Source of the DNA: CAMLIZ01 sp036231905 | GTDB taxonomy: Bacteria; Pseudomonadota; Gammaproteobacteria; Burkholderiales; Burkholderiaceae_C | Reading direction: 5' to 3' | NCBI RefSeq assembly: GCF_036231905.1 | Contig: NZ_JAZARE010000002.1 | Span: 248,001 to 312,000 of the forward strand | DNA: 64,000 bases | Shown here: positions 42,009 to 49,078 of the stretch, in pieces | How positions within the stretch are numbered: the first letter of the stretch is position 1 | Layout: each line of letters starts with the position of its first letter | The notes under the pieces: generated by a model | Told to the model about the DNA's origin: nothing | Seen by the model: only the letters and a program-made list of their open reading frames with translations | Databases searched by the model: none | Position numbers and translations under genes: made by a program

Positions 42009-42899
42009 ATGCCACACCAGAATCCCTTGCGAGAGGAAGTACCGTTCCGTTCCGCCAACGGCTATGCGATGGGCGCGCTCGGCTTGGCTGCCTTGCTGCT
42101 GGGCGCGGCGCTTGTGGGCAGCCATCCGGGCGGGGCGGCCGGCGCGGGCCTGGGCGCCTTGTGCATCGTGCTGGGCGTGCTGTGCATGGCGGGGCTGTAC
42201 ATGCTGCAGCCCAACGAATCGGCCATCCTCACCTTGTTCGGCCGCTACCAGGGCAGCGACCGCAACGAAGGGCTGCGCTGGGCGAACCCGCTGTTCACCA
42301 AGCGCAAGCTCTCGCTGCGCTCGCGCAACCTGAACGCGCCCACGCTGAAGGTGAACGACAAACGCGGCAACCCGGTGGAGATCAGCGCCGCGGTGGTCTG
42401 GCGGGTGCGCGACACCGCGCAGGCCCTGTTCGAGGTGGACGACTTCGAGGCCTTCGTGCGGGTGCAGGCCGAGGCGGCGCTGCGCCACCTCGCCTCGCTG
42501 TACGCCTACGACGAAGGCGAGGACCTGGACGTCGGCGAGACCACCCTGCGTGCCGGCATGGACGAAGTGGTGGTGGCGCTCAAGGGCGAGCTGCAGGCGC
42601 GTTTTGCCGGCGCGGGCGTGGAAGTGCAGGACGCCAAGCTCACCCACCTGGCCTATGCGCCGGAGATCGCCCAGGTGATGCTGCGGCGCCAGCAGGCCGA
42701 AGCGATCATCAGCGCACGCAAGAAGATCGTGCAGGGCGCGGTGTCCATGGTGGAGGAAGCGCTCAAGGGCCTGTCGGAGCGCAACCTGGTGCACCTGGAC
42801 GACGAACGCAAGGCGGCCATGGTGAGCAACCTGCTTGTCGTGCTGTGTTCGGACAAGGACACCCAGCCCATCGTCAACACCGGCACGCTCTACACCTGA
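42009..42899 (+). CDS. SPFH/Band 7 domain membrane protein
   Basis: 296-aa member of the stomatin/prohibitin/flotillin/HflK superfamily. Two hydrophobic helices (GALGLAALLLGAALVG and LGALCIVLGVLCMAGLYML, about 21-65) are followed by the SPFH domain: QPNESAILTLFGRYQGS, then NPVEISAAVVWRVRDTAQAL and a helical C-terminal segment with EIAQVMLRRQQAEAIISARK, where SPFH proteins oligomerise into membrane rings. A ribbon-helix-helix gene follows 13 bp after the stop. The function is unknown; a role in membrane microdomain or protease control is typical for the superfamily. Confidence 0.88.
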   Translation: MPHQNPLREEVPFRSANGYAMGALGLAALLLGAALVGSHPGGAAGAGLGALCIVLGVLCMAGLYMLQPNESAILTLFGRYQGSDRNEGLRWANPLFTKRKLSLRSRNLNAPTLKVNDKRGNPVEISAAVVWRVRDTAQALFEVDDFEAFVRVQAEAALRHLASLYAYDEGEDLDVGETTLRAGMDEVVVALKGELQARFAGAGVEVQDAKLTHLAYAPEIAQVMLRRQQAEAIISARKKIVQGAVSMVEEALKGLSERNLVHLDDERKAAMVSNLLVVLCSDKDTQPIVNTGTLYT

Positions 42900-42912
42900 A
42901 GAAGCTTGCGGC

Positions 42913-43134
42913 ATGGCAAGCCCCGGCAAGAAGGCCTTCCTGCTGCGCATCGACCCGGCGCTGTGGGCGGAGCTCGAGCGCCTGGCGGCGCAGGAACTGC
43001 GCAGCGTGAACGCACAGGTGGAGTACCTGCTGCGCGAGGGCCTGGCACGGCGCCGGCGCACGCCCGCCGCTCCGCCGGACGCTGACGCTGGGCCGGTGGC
43101 GCCCGCACCGGCGCCCGACAAGCCCCGGCGTTGA
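42913..43134 (+). CDS. Arc-type ribbon-helix-helix DNA-binding protein
   Basis: 73-aa protein. Residues 5-48 match an Arc/MetJ ribbon-helix-helix: KKAFLLRIDPALWAELERLA, then LRSVNAQVEYLLREGLARR, with the strand supplying Arg side chains to DNA and the NxxVE helix start typical of Arc. The last 25 residues are Pro/Ala-rich and probably disordered. It lies 13 bp after the SPFH gene and is almost certainly co-transcribed. It could repress the shared promoter through the palindrome at 41976. Confidence 0.8.
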   Translation: MASPGKKAFLLRIDPALWAELERLAAQELRSVNAQVEYLLREGLARRRRTPAAPPDADAGPVAPAPAPDKPRR

Positions 43135-43175
43135 CCCGCACACCGCCGCGGCCGCGTTGCCGCAGCGGCCCGCCG

Positions 43176-43181
43176 TAGACT
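43176..43181 (+). promoter_or_regulatory. -10-like hexamer TAGACT, 6 nt before the ABC exporter ATG
   Basis: TAGACT at 43176-43181, 6 nt, then the ATG at 43188. There is no Shine-Dalgarno, so a leaderless message is predicted. It lies 42 bp after the ribbon-helix-helix stop. Confidence 0.4.
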
Positions 43182-43187
43182 GCCGCG

Positions 43188-45011
43188 ATGGCCGCGTCCA
43201 CCACCCTTCCCTCGCCCGGCATGCCGGCCAGCACCGCGCCTGCCAAGGCGTCGCCGCGCGCCTTGTCGGGCCTGCTGCCGTTCCTGCGCCCCTATCGCGG
43301 CCGCATCGCGCTGGCGCTGCTGTTCCTGGTGATGGCAGCGCTGAGCACGCTGGCCTTTCCGGTGGCGCTGCGTTCGCTGATCGACCAGGGGCTGGTGGCC
43401 ACCGATCCCGGCCAGCGTGTGATGGCGCTGCGCGAGCACTTCATGGCCTTGTTCGGCGTGGGTGCGGCGCTGGGCGTGTTTTCGGCGCTGCGTTTCTACA
43501 GCGTCACCTGGCTGGGCGAACGCATCACCGCCGACCTGCGCAGCGCGGTGTATGCGCACGTGGTGGAGCAGAGCCCGGAATTCTTCGAGACCACGCAGAC
43601 CGGCGAGGTGCTGTCGCGCCTGACCACCGACACCACGCTGGTGCAGACGGTCGTGGGCTCCAGCCTGTCGATGGGCCTGCGCAACAGCGTGATGGGCCTG
43701 GGTGCCCTCGCCATGCTGATCATCACCAACCCGTATGTGATGACGCAGGTGCTGGGCATCCTGGTGCTGGTGGTGCTGCCGTCCTTGTACTTCGGGCGCC
43801 GCGTGCGCGGCCTGAGCCGCGCCAGCCAGGACCGGGTGGCCGATTCGAGCGCCATCGCGGCCGAGGTGCTGAATGCGATTCCGGTGGTGCAGAGCTACAC
43901 GCAGGAGCAGCGTGAGGCCGACCGTTTTGCGCGCGCCACCGAAGCGGCGTTCGAGACCGCACGCAAGCGCACCCGCGTGCGCTCCATGCTGGTGGCCTTC
44001 ATCATCACCGCCACCTTCGGCGCCCTGCTGTGGGGCCTGTACCAGGGCACCCAGGCGGTGATGAAAGGCCAGATCAGCGCCGGCCACCTGGGCGAGACCG
44101 TGGTGTATGTGGTGCTGCTGGTGAGCTCGGTGGCGGTGCTGTCGGAGGTGTATGGCGATGTGCTGCGGGCGGCTGGCGCCACCGAGCGCCTGATGGAGCT
44201 CCTCGGCGCGCGCTCGCCGGTGGCCTCGCCCGCGCGGCCGCGCGCGCTGCCCGCCGTGCAGGGGGGCTCCACCGTCACGCTGGAGGCGGTGCAGTTCCAC
44301 TATCCATCGCGGCCCCAGCATCCCGCCCTGCGCGACTTCAGCCTGCAGGTCGCACCAGGAGAAACCGTGGCGCTGGTTGGCCCCAGCGGCGCCGGCAAGA
44401 GCACCGTCTTCCACCTGCTGCTGCGTTTCTACGATGCGCAGTCTGGCCAGGTGGCGATCGACGGCGTGCCGGTGCAGGAGCTGGCCCTGAACACGCTGCG
44501 TGCACGCGTGGGCATCGTGCCGCAGGACAGCGTGGTGTTTTCCACCAGCGCGATGGAGAACATCCGCTACGGCAAGCCCGAAGCCAGCGACGAAGCCGTG
44601 ATGGCCGCGGCACGCGCCGCATTTGCGCACGACTTCATCAGCGCCCTGCCCGAGGGCTACAACACCTTCCTCGGCGAACGCGGCGTGCGCCTGTCAGGCG
44701 GCCAGCGCCAGCGCATCAGCATCGCGCGCGCCATGCTCAAGAACCCACCGCTGCTGCTGCTGGACGAAGCCACCAGCGCGCTGGACGCGGAGAGCGAACG
44801 CATGGTGCAGGCCGCACTGGAAGCGGCGATGAAGGACCGCACCACGCTGGTCATCGCGCACCGCCTGGCCACCGTGCAGCGCGCCGACCGCATCGTGGTG
44901 ATGGACCACGGCGGCATCGTCGAAAGTGGCACGCATGCCGAGCTCAGCGCGGCGGGCGGCCTGTATGCGCGGCTGGCGGCGATGCAGTTCGAGCTTCAGC
45001 CGGCGGCGTGA
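43188..45011 (+). CDS. ABC exporter, fused permease/ATPase (MsbA/LmrA-like)
   Basis: 607-aa half-transporter that probably acts as a homodimer. Six membrane helices lie between about 35 and 330. The ATPase domain has Walker A GPSGAGKST, Q-loop VPQDSVVFS, signature LSGGQRQRISIARAM, Walker B LLLLDEATSALD and IAHRLA, all canonical. This distinguishes it from the asymmetric pair at 24471. The last 68 bp run antisense to the 3' end of the MgtC-like gene. The substrate is unknown; lipid or drug export is possible. Confidence 0.88.
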   Translation: MAASTTLPSPGMPASTAPAKASPRALSGLLPFLRPYRGRIALALLFLVMAALSTLAFPVALRSLIDQGLVATDPGQRVMALREHFMALFGVGAALGVFSALRFYSVTWLGERITADLRSAVYAHVVEQSPEFFETTQTGEVLSRLTTDTTLVQTVVGSSLSMGLRNSVMGLGALAMLIITNPYVMTQVLGILVLVVLPSLYFGRRVRGLSRASQDRVADSSAIAAEVLNAIPVVQSYTQEQREADRFARATEAAFETARKRTRVRSMLVAFIITATFGALLWGLYQGTQAVMKGQISAGHLGETVVYVVLLVSSVAVLSEVYGDVLRAAGATERLMELLGARSPVASPARPRALPAVQGGSTVTLEAVQFHYPSRPQHPALRDFSLQVAPGETVALVGPSGAGKSTVFHLLLRFYDAQSGQVAIDGVPVQELALNTLRARVGIVPQDSVVFSTSAMENIRYGKPEASDEAVMAAARAAFAHDFISALPEGYNTFLGERGVRLSGGQRQRISIARAMLKNPPLLLLDEATSALDAESERMVQAALEAAMKDRTTLVIAHRLATVQRADRIVVMDHGGIVESGTHAELSAAGGLYARLAAMQFELQPAA

Positions 45012-45495
45012 GCGCGGCCTCCTCGCTCGCGCCGCGGCGCTGCTCGAACCAGCGCAGCACGGTGAGGATCACCAGGGCCAGCACGGTCGCCAGGGTGGCG
45101 GTGAGCTCGCGCCCCAGGCCGGCAGCGATGCCGATGGCGGCGGTGGCCCAGATGCTGGCAGCCGTGGTGAGGCCCTGCACATTGCGCTCATGGTCCAGCT
45201 TGAGGATCGCGCCGGCGCCCAGGAAGCCGATACCGGACACCACACCCTGCAGCACGCGGGTCAGGTCCGCTGGCGACACGCCCGCCTGTTCAGGCACCAG
45301 CACGAACAGGGCCGAGCCGAGCGCCACCAGCATGTGCGTGCGCAGGCCTGCCGGTGCGCCGCGCAGCTCCCGCTCGTAGCCGAGCACGCCGCCCAGCAAC
45401 ACGGCCACCAGCAGGCGCACGCTCACGAGCACGGCCTGGCGTGCGTCGGCGATGTCGGAAAACTCGTGGCCCACGGCCTGGAGGATGTCGTCCAT
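44944..45495 (-). CDS. MgtC/SapB-family membrane protein
   Basis: 183-aa protein with four to five membrane helices. The MgtC motif is clear: LLVAVLLGGVLGYERELRG, then GLRTHMLVALGSALFVL, SGIGFLGAGAIL and LTTAASIWATAAIGIAAG. The start at 45495 has AGGAG 5 nt upstream. The C-terminal domain of true MgtC is absent, so this is the short SapB-like form, whose members affect Mg2+, membrane potential or cellulose control. The final 23 codons overlap the exporter gene on the other strand, giving it a Pro/Ala/Thr-rich tail. Confidence 0.87.
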   Translation of the reverse strand: MDDILQAVGHEFSDIADARQAVLVSVRLLVAVLLGGVLGYERELRGAPAGLRTHMLVALGSALFVLVPEQAGVSPADLTRVLQGVVSGIGFLGAGAILKLDHERNVQGLTTAASIWATAAIGIAAGLGRELTATLATVLALVILTVLRWFEQRRGASEEAALTPPAEARTASPPAAHTGRPPR

Positions 45496-45534
45496 GAAAG
45501 CTCCTGGTGAGCACTTGGCAAAGAAGGTGCCGCG

Positions 45535-45552
45535 TGTCGGACGACACCGACA
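45535..45552. promoter_or_regulatory. TGTCGG-N6-CCGACA inverted repeat
   Basis: A perfect 6-bp inverted repeat with a 6-bp centre in the 160-bp divergent space between the MgtC-like and OmpA-like genes. It may be an operator; no regulator is assigned. Confidence 0.3.
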
Positions 45553-45655
45553 TGCCCGGGCGCGCCAGCCCGACAGACGCGCGACCGTCACCACCACAGA
45601 CTCGGCGAAGCGCCGCTGCCGTCACCGGCCGGCCTTTGACCACAAGGAGATTCAC

Positions 45656-46321
45656 ATGAACGTCGTTGCCTTCACCCGTCCCGTGGCCGCTGCCACCACC
45701 CTGGCCATCGCCCTGGCCGCCGCCGGCTGTGCCGACATGAGCGAGCGCCAGAAAGGCACTGCCGTGGGCGCTGGCGTGGGCGCCGCAGCCGGCGCCGTGA
45801 TCGGCAAGACCACCGGCGGCAAGACCGGCCAGAGCGCGGCCATCGGTGGCGTGGTGGGTGCGATCGCCGGCAACCTGTGGTCCAAGCGCATGGAAGACAA
45901 GCGTGCGGCGATGGAAAAGGCCACCCAGGGCACCGGCATCGACGTGGCACGCACCCAGGACAACCAGCTCAAGGTGAACGTGCCCAGCGACATCTCGTTC
46001 GACACCGGCCGGGCCGACCTCAAGCCCGAGATGCGCCGCGTGCTCGACCAGTTTGCCCAGGGCCTGGACAACACCATCCATGTGCGCGTGATCGGCCACA
46101 CCGACAACACCGGCAGCGATGCCATCAACGATCCGCTGTCGGTGCAGCGCGCGAACGCAGTGCGCCGCTACCTGGAAGACCGCGGCGTGCCCGGCAGCCG
46201 CATCGAGACCGCCGGCCGTGGCGAACATGAGCCGGTGGCCGACAACAACAGCGAAGCCGGCCGCGCGCGCAACCGCCGCGTGGAAATCTTCCTGCGCGAG
46301 CCGGAACAGCGCCAGGGCTAA
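45656..46321 (+). CDS. OmpA-family lipoprotein with glycine zipper, YfiB-like
   Basis: 221-aa outer-membrane lipoprotein. The leader ends AAAGCADM (Cys25), followed by a glycine zipper at about 35-80 (AVGAGVGAAAGAVIGKTTGG and GGVVGAIAGNLW), then an OmpA C-terminal peptidoglycan-binding domain with ISFDTGRADLKPEM, VIGHTDNTGSD and NSEAGRARNRRVEI. AAGGAG lies 7 nt before the ATG. The protein would tie the outer membrane to peptidoglycan. Its first 60 residues resemble the small lipoprotein at 23976. Confidence 0.9.
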   Translation: MNVVAFTRPVAAATTLAIALAAAGCADMSERQKGTAVGAGVGAAAGAVIGKTTGGKTGQSAAIGGVVGAIAGNLWSKRMEDKRAAMEKATQGTGIDVARTQDNQLKVNVPSDISFDTGRADLKPEMRRVLDQFAQGLDNTIHVRVIGHTDNTGSDAINDPLSVQRANAVRRYLEDRGVPGSRIETAGRGEHEPVADNNSEAGRARNRRVEIFLREPEQRQG

Positions 46322-46342
46322 AGCGGCCGGGCGGCAGGGGGC

Positions 46343-46360
46343 GGCCCGTAAAATCGGGCC
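46343..46360 (+). promoter_or_regulatory. thyA -10-like TAAAAT framed by GGCCCG/CGGGCC
   Basis: TAAAAT (46349-46354) is flanked by perfect 6-bp inverted repeats, and the ATG follows directly at 46361, 6 nt after the hexamer. This predicts a leaderless mRNA. In a longer read-through transcript the repeats would form a hairpin beside the start codon. Confidence 0.5.
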
Positions 46361-47179
46361 ATGACCGCCTCCTCGCGCCCGGTGCGCAGCCAGTACGAAG
46401 ACTTCATGCGCCATGTGTTCGAGCATGGCGTTTCAAAGACCGACCGCACCGGCACCGGCACGCGCAGCGTGTTCGGCCACCAGATGCGCTTCGACCTGAA
46501 CGAGGGCTTCCCGCTCGTCACCACCAAGAAGGTGCACCTGAAGTCCATCGTGCTGGAGCTGTTGTGGTTCCTGCGCGGCGATTCCAACGTCAAGTGGCTG
46601 CAGGAGCGCGGCGTCAGCATCTGGGATGAATGGGCGCGGCCGGATGGCGACCTCGGCCCGGTGTACGGCGTGCAGTGGCGCAGCTGGCCCACGCCCGATG
46701 GCGGCCACATCGACCAGATCGCCCAGGTGGTCGACCAGCTGAAGCACAACCCCGACTCGCGCCGCATCATCGTGAGCGCCTGGAACGTGGCGGACTTGGC
46801 CGCCATGGCGCTGATGCCCTGCCACGCCTTCTTCCAGCTCTACGTGGCCGAAGGGCGCCTGAGCTGCCAGCTCTACCAGCGCAGCGCCGACATCTTCCTC
46901 GGCGTGCCGTTCAACATCGCCAGTTACGCGCTGCTCACCCACATGCTGGCGCAGCAGTGCGACCTGCAGGTGGGCGACTTCATCTGGACCGGCGGCGACT
47001 GCCACATCTACAACAACCACTTCGAGCAGGTGCGCACGCAGCTCGCCCGTGCGCCCTTCCCCTACCCGCGGCTGCATATCAAGCGCAAGCCGGCATCGAT
47101 CTTCGACTACGCCTACGAGGACTTCGAGGTGCTGGACTACGAATGCCATCCGCCGATCAAGGCGCCGGTGGCGGTATGA
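46361..47179 (+). CDS. thyA: Thymidylate synthase
   Basis: 272-aa enzyme converting dUMP to dTMP with methylene-tetrahydrofolate. The Arg-rich phosphate site DRTGTGTRSVFGHQMRFDL is near residue 28, the catalytic Cys lies in LMPCHAFFQLYV near 150, QLYQRSADIFLGVPFNIASY near 170 binds dUMP, and HIYNNHFEQV near 212 is conserved. The length is that of short ThyA proteins. No Shine-Dalgarno is present, but a -10-like box lies 6 nt before the ATG. folA follows after 16 bp, so the two enzymes of the dTMP cycle are co-transcribed. Confidence 0.96.
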   Translation: MTASSRPVRSQYEDFMRHVFEHGVSKTDRTGTGTRSVFGHQMRFDLNEGFPLVTTKKVHLKSIVLELLWFLRGDSNVKWLQERGVSIWDEWARPDGDLGPVYGVQWRSWPTPDGGHIDQIAQVVDQLKHNPDSRRIIVSAWNVADLAAMALMPCHAFFQLYVAEGRLSCQLYQRSADIFLGVPFNIASYALLTHMLAQQCDLQVGDFIWTGGDCHIYNNHFEQVRTQLARAPFPYPRLHIKRKPASIFDYAYEDFEVLDYECHPPIKAPVAV

Positions 47180-47195
47180 CGTTGGTGCTGATGTG

Positions 47196-47687
47196 ATGGC
47201 GCTTGTGCTCGTTGCAGCCGTGGCCCGTGACCGCGCCATCGGCAAGGGCAACGACCTGCTGTTCCGCATCGCCGAGGACCAGCGGCGCTTCCGGCGCGAA
47301 ACCCTGGGCCATCCGGTCGTGATGGGTCGCAAGACCTGGGACTCGCTGCCCGCACGCTTCCGGCCCCTGCCCGGGCGGCGCAACATCGTGGTCACCCGCA
47401 ATGCGCAGTGGCAGGCCGACGGCGCCGAGCGTGCCGCCTCGCTGGACAAGGCACTCAAGCTGGCCGGCGATGTGCCCAAGGTGTGTGTCATCGGCGGCGG
47501 CGAGCTCTACGCGCTGGCCCTGCCGCTCGCGGACGAGCTTGTGATGACCGAGGTGGACGCCGAAGTCGCCGGCGCAGACACCTTCTTTCCCGAATACCGG
47601 TCGCAGTTCTTCGAGACCGAGCGCGAGCGCCGCGTCACCGACGACGGCTTGCGCTATGACTTCGTCACCTACCAACGACAACGCTAG
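47196..47687 (+). CDS. folA: Dihydrofolate reductase
   Basis: 163-aa enzyme reducing dihydrofolate with NADPH. VAAVARDRAIGKGNDLLFRI near the start, GHPVVMGRKTWDSLP near 38, RNIVVTRN and VCVIGGGELYALALP near 95 are the standard FolA motifs. The active-site acidic residue is Glu in IAEDQRRFRR. The ATG at 47196 is preceded by only a weak ribosome site, so translation probably depends on thyA. Recycling of the dihydrofolate made by ThyA explains the pairing. Confidence 0.95.
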   Translation: MALVLVAAVARDRAIGKGNDLLFRIAEDQRRFRRETLGHPVVMGRKTWDSLPARFRPLPGRRNIVVTRNAQWQADGAERAASLDKALKLAGDVPKVCVIGGGELYALALPLADELVMTEVDAEVAGADTFFPEYRSQFFETERERRVTDDGLRYDFVTYQRQR

Positions 47688-47698
47688 AGGGAGCTTCC

Positions 47699-48277
47699 AT
47701 GTCCGGCCACGGTTTCCACGTGCACGGTCCGCACGACCACGAACTCGAACATGCCGCCCAGCATGGCACCAAGGATTCCTTCTCCGGGCAGATCGCCGTG
47801 ATGACCGCCATCCTGGCCACGGTGGGCGCGCTCTTCTCCTACATGGGCGGCGCGACCCAGGCGAATGCCGGCCTGTACAAGAACAACGCCGCCATCAAGA
47901 AGACGGAAGCCTCCAACCAGTGGAATTACTTCCAGGCCAAGAGCACCAAGCAGGCGCTGGCCGAACAGGTGCGTGACCTCTCGGCCGACGAGCGCAAGGC
48001 GACCTACCAGGCCAAGGTGGACCGCTACGAAAGCGAGAAGAACGCGATTAAGACCAAGGCCGAGGCGCTGGAAGCCGAGAGCATCAACTGGGACAAGCAG
48101 TCGGAAGCGCAGATGCACCTGCATCACCGCTGGGCCCAGGCCACCACCGCCTTGCAGATCTCCATCGCGCTGGCCGCGATTGCCCTGCTCACCCGGCGCA
48201 AGTGGCTGGAGTGGGGCATGTTCGGCGTGGCCGGGCTGGGTGTGCTGCTGGGCGGCGCGGCGCTGCTGCATTGGTAG
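47699..48277 (+). CDS. DUF4337 membrane protein
   Basis: 192-aa protein matching DUF4337. A His-rich start (HGFHVHGPHDHELEHAAQHG) leads to one hydrophobic helix (IAVMTAILATVGALFSYM), then a charged helical segment at about 55-145 (NAAIKKTEASNQWNYFQAKS, the family hallmark) and two C-terminal helices (ALQISIALAAIALLT, FGVAGLGVLLGGAALL). The function is unknown. AGGGAG precedes the ATG by 6 nt. It sits between folA and a second exonuclease III gene, 10 bp from the latter. Confidence 0.85.
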   Translation: MSGHGFHVHGPHDHELEHAAQHGTKDSFSGQIAVMTAILATVGALFSYMGGATQANAGLYKNNAAIKKTEASNQWNYFQAKSTKQALAEQVRDLSADERKATYQAKVDRYESEKNAIKTKAEALEAESINWDKQSEAQMHLHHRWAQATTALQISIALAAIALLTRRKWLEWGMFGVAGLGVLLGGAALLHW

Positions 48278-48287
48278 CCGCATACCG

Positions 48288-49052
48288 ATGAAACTCGCCA
48301 CCTGGAACATCAACTCCCTGGGCGTGCGCCTGCCCCAGGTGCTGCAGTGGCTGGCCAGCGCGCGGCCCGACGTGCTGGCGCTGCAGGAGCTGAAGCTCAC
48401 CGACGACAAGTTCCCGCTCGCCGAGTTGCAGGAGGCCGGCTACAACGCGGTGTTCCACGGCCAGAAAACCTACAACGGCGTGGCGCTGCTGAGCCTGCAG
48501 CCGCTGACCGCCGTGGTGAAGAACATACCCGGCTTCGACGACGACCACGCGCGCGTGATCGCCGCCAGCCTGGGCAGCCTGCGCCTGGTGTGCGGCTACT
48601 TCCCCAACGGGCAGGCGCCCGGCTCGGACAAGTTCGCCTACAAGATGCGCTGGTTGCAAAGCCTGCGCGAGTGGCTGGCCGGCGAGCTGGCACAGCATCC
48701 GCAGCTGGCGCTGATGGGCGACTTCAACATCGCGCCCGAGGATGCCGACGTGTGCGACCCCGTCGCCTGGGCTGGCCACATCCACTGCACCGACGAAGAG
48801 CGCGCGCACTTCCGCGCGCTGGTGGGCCTGGGCCTGCACGACAGCTTCCGCCTCTTCGAGCAGCCGCCGCGCGTGTTCAGCTGGTGGGACTACCGCATGC
48901 TGGCCTTCCGCAAGAACGAGGGCCTGCGCATCGACCACATCCTGGTCAGCGACGCGTTGCGGCCGCAGGTGCGCAGCTGCAGCATCGACAGGCTGCCGCG
49001 CAAGAACGAGCGGCCCAGCGACCACGCGCCGGTGGTGGTCGAGATCGCGTAG
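48288..49052 (+). CDS. xth: Exodeoxyribonuclease III, second copy
   Basis: 254-aa AP endonuclease/exonuclease. MKLATWNINSLGVRLPQ, LALQELKLTDDKFP with the metal Glu, GDFNIAPEDADV, SWWDYRMLAFRKNEGLRIDH and PSDHAPVVVEI with the catalytic His are all present. The WWDYR stretch is typical of the XthA2 subgroup and is absent from the copy at 3050. It follows the DUF4337 gene by 10 bp and converges on ntrC. Confidence 0.93.
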   Translation: MKLATWNINSLGVRLPQVLQWLASARPDVLALQELKLTDDKFPLAELQEAGYNAVFHGQKTYNGVALLSLQPLTAVVKNIPGFDDDHARVIAASLGSLRLVCGYFPNGQAPGSDKFAYKMRWLQSLREWLAGELAQHPQLALMGDFNIAPEDADVCDPVAWAGHIHCTDEERAHFRALVGLGLHDSFRLFEQPPRVFSWWDYRMLAFRKNEGLRIDHILVSDALRPQVRSCSIDRLPRKNERPSDHAPVVVEIA

Positions 49053-49078
49053 TGCGCACCGCCGGCTTGCGCGCCTGA

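Noticed and set aside
41994..44630. An 878-codon minus-strand open frame over the SPFH and ABC exporter genes
   Set aside because: It has no domain or motif, its composition is that of a GC-biased shadow, and the plus-strand genes there carry clear signatures.
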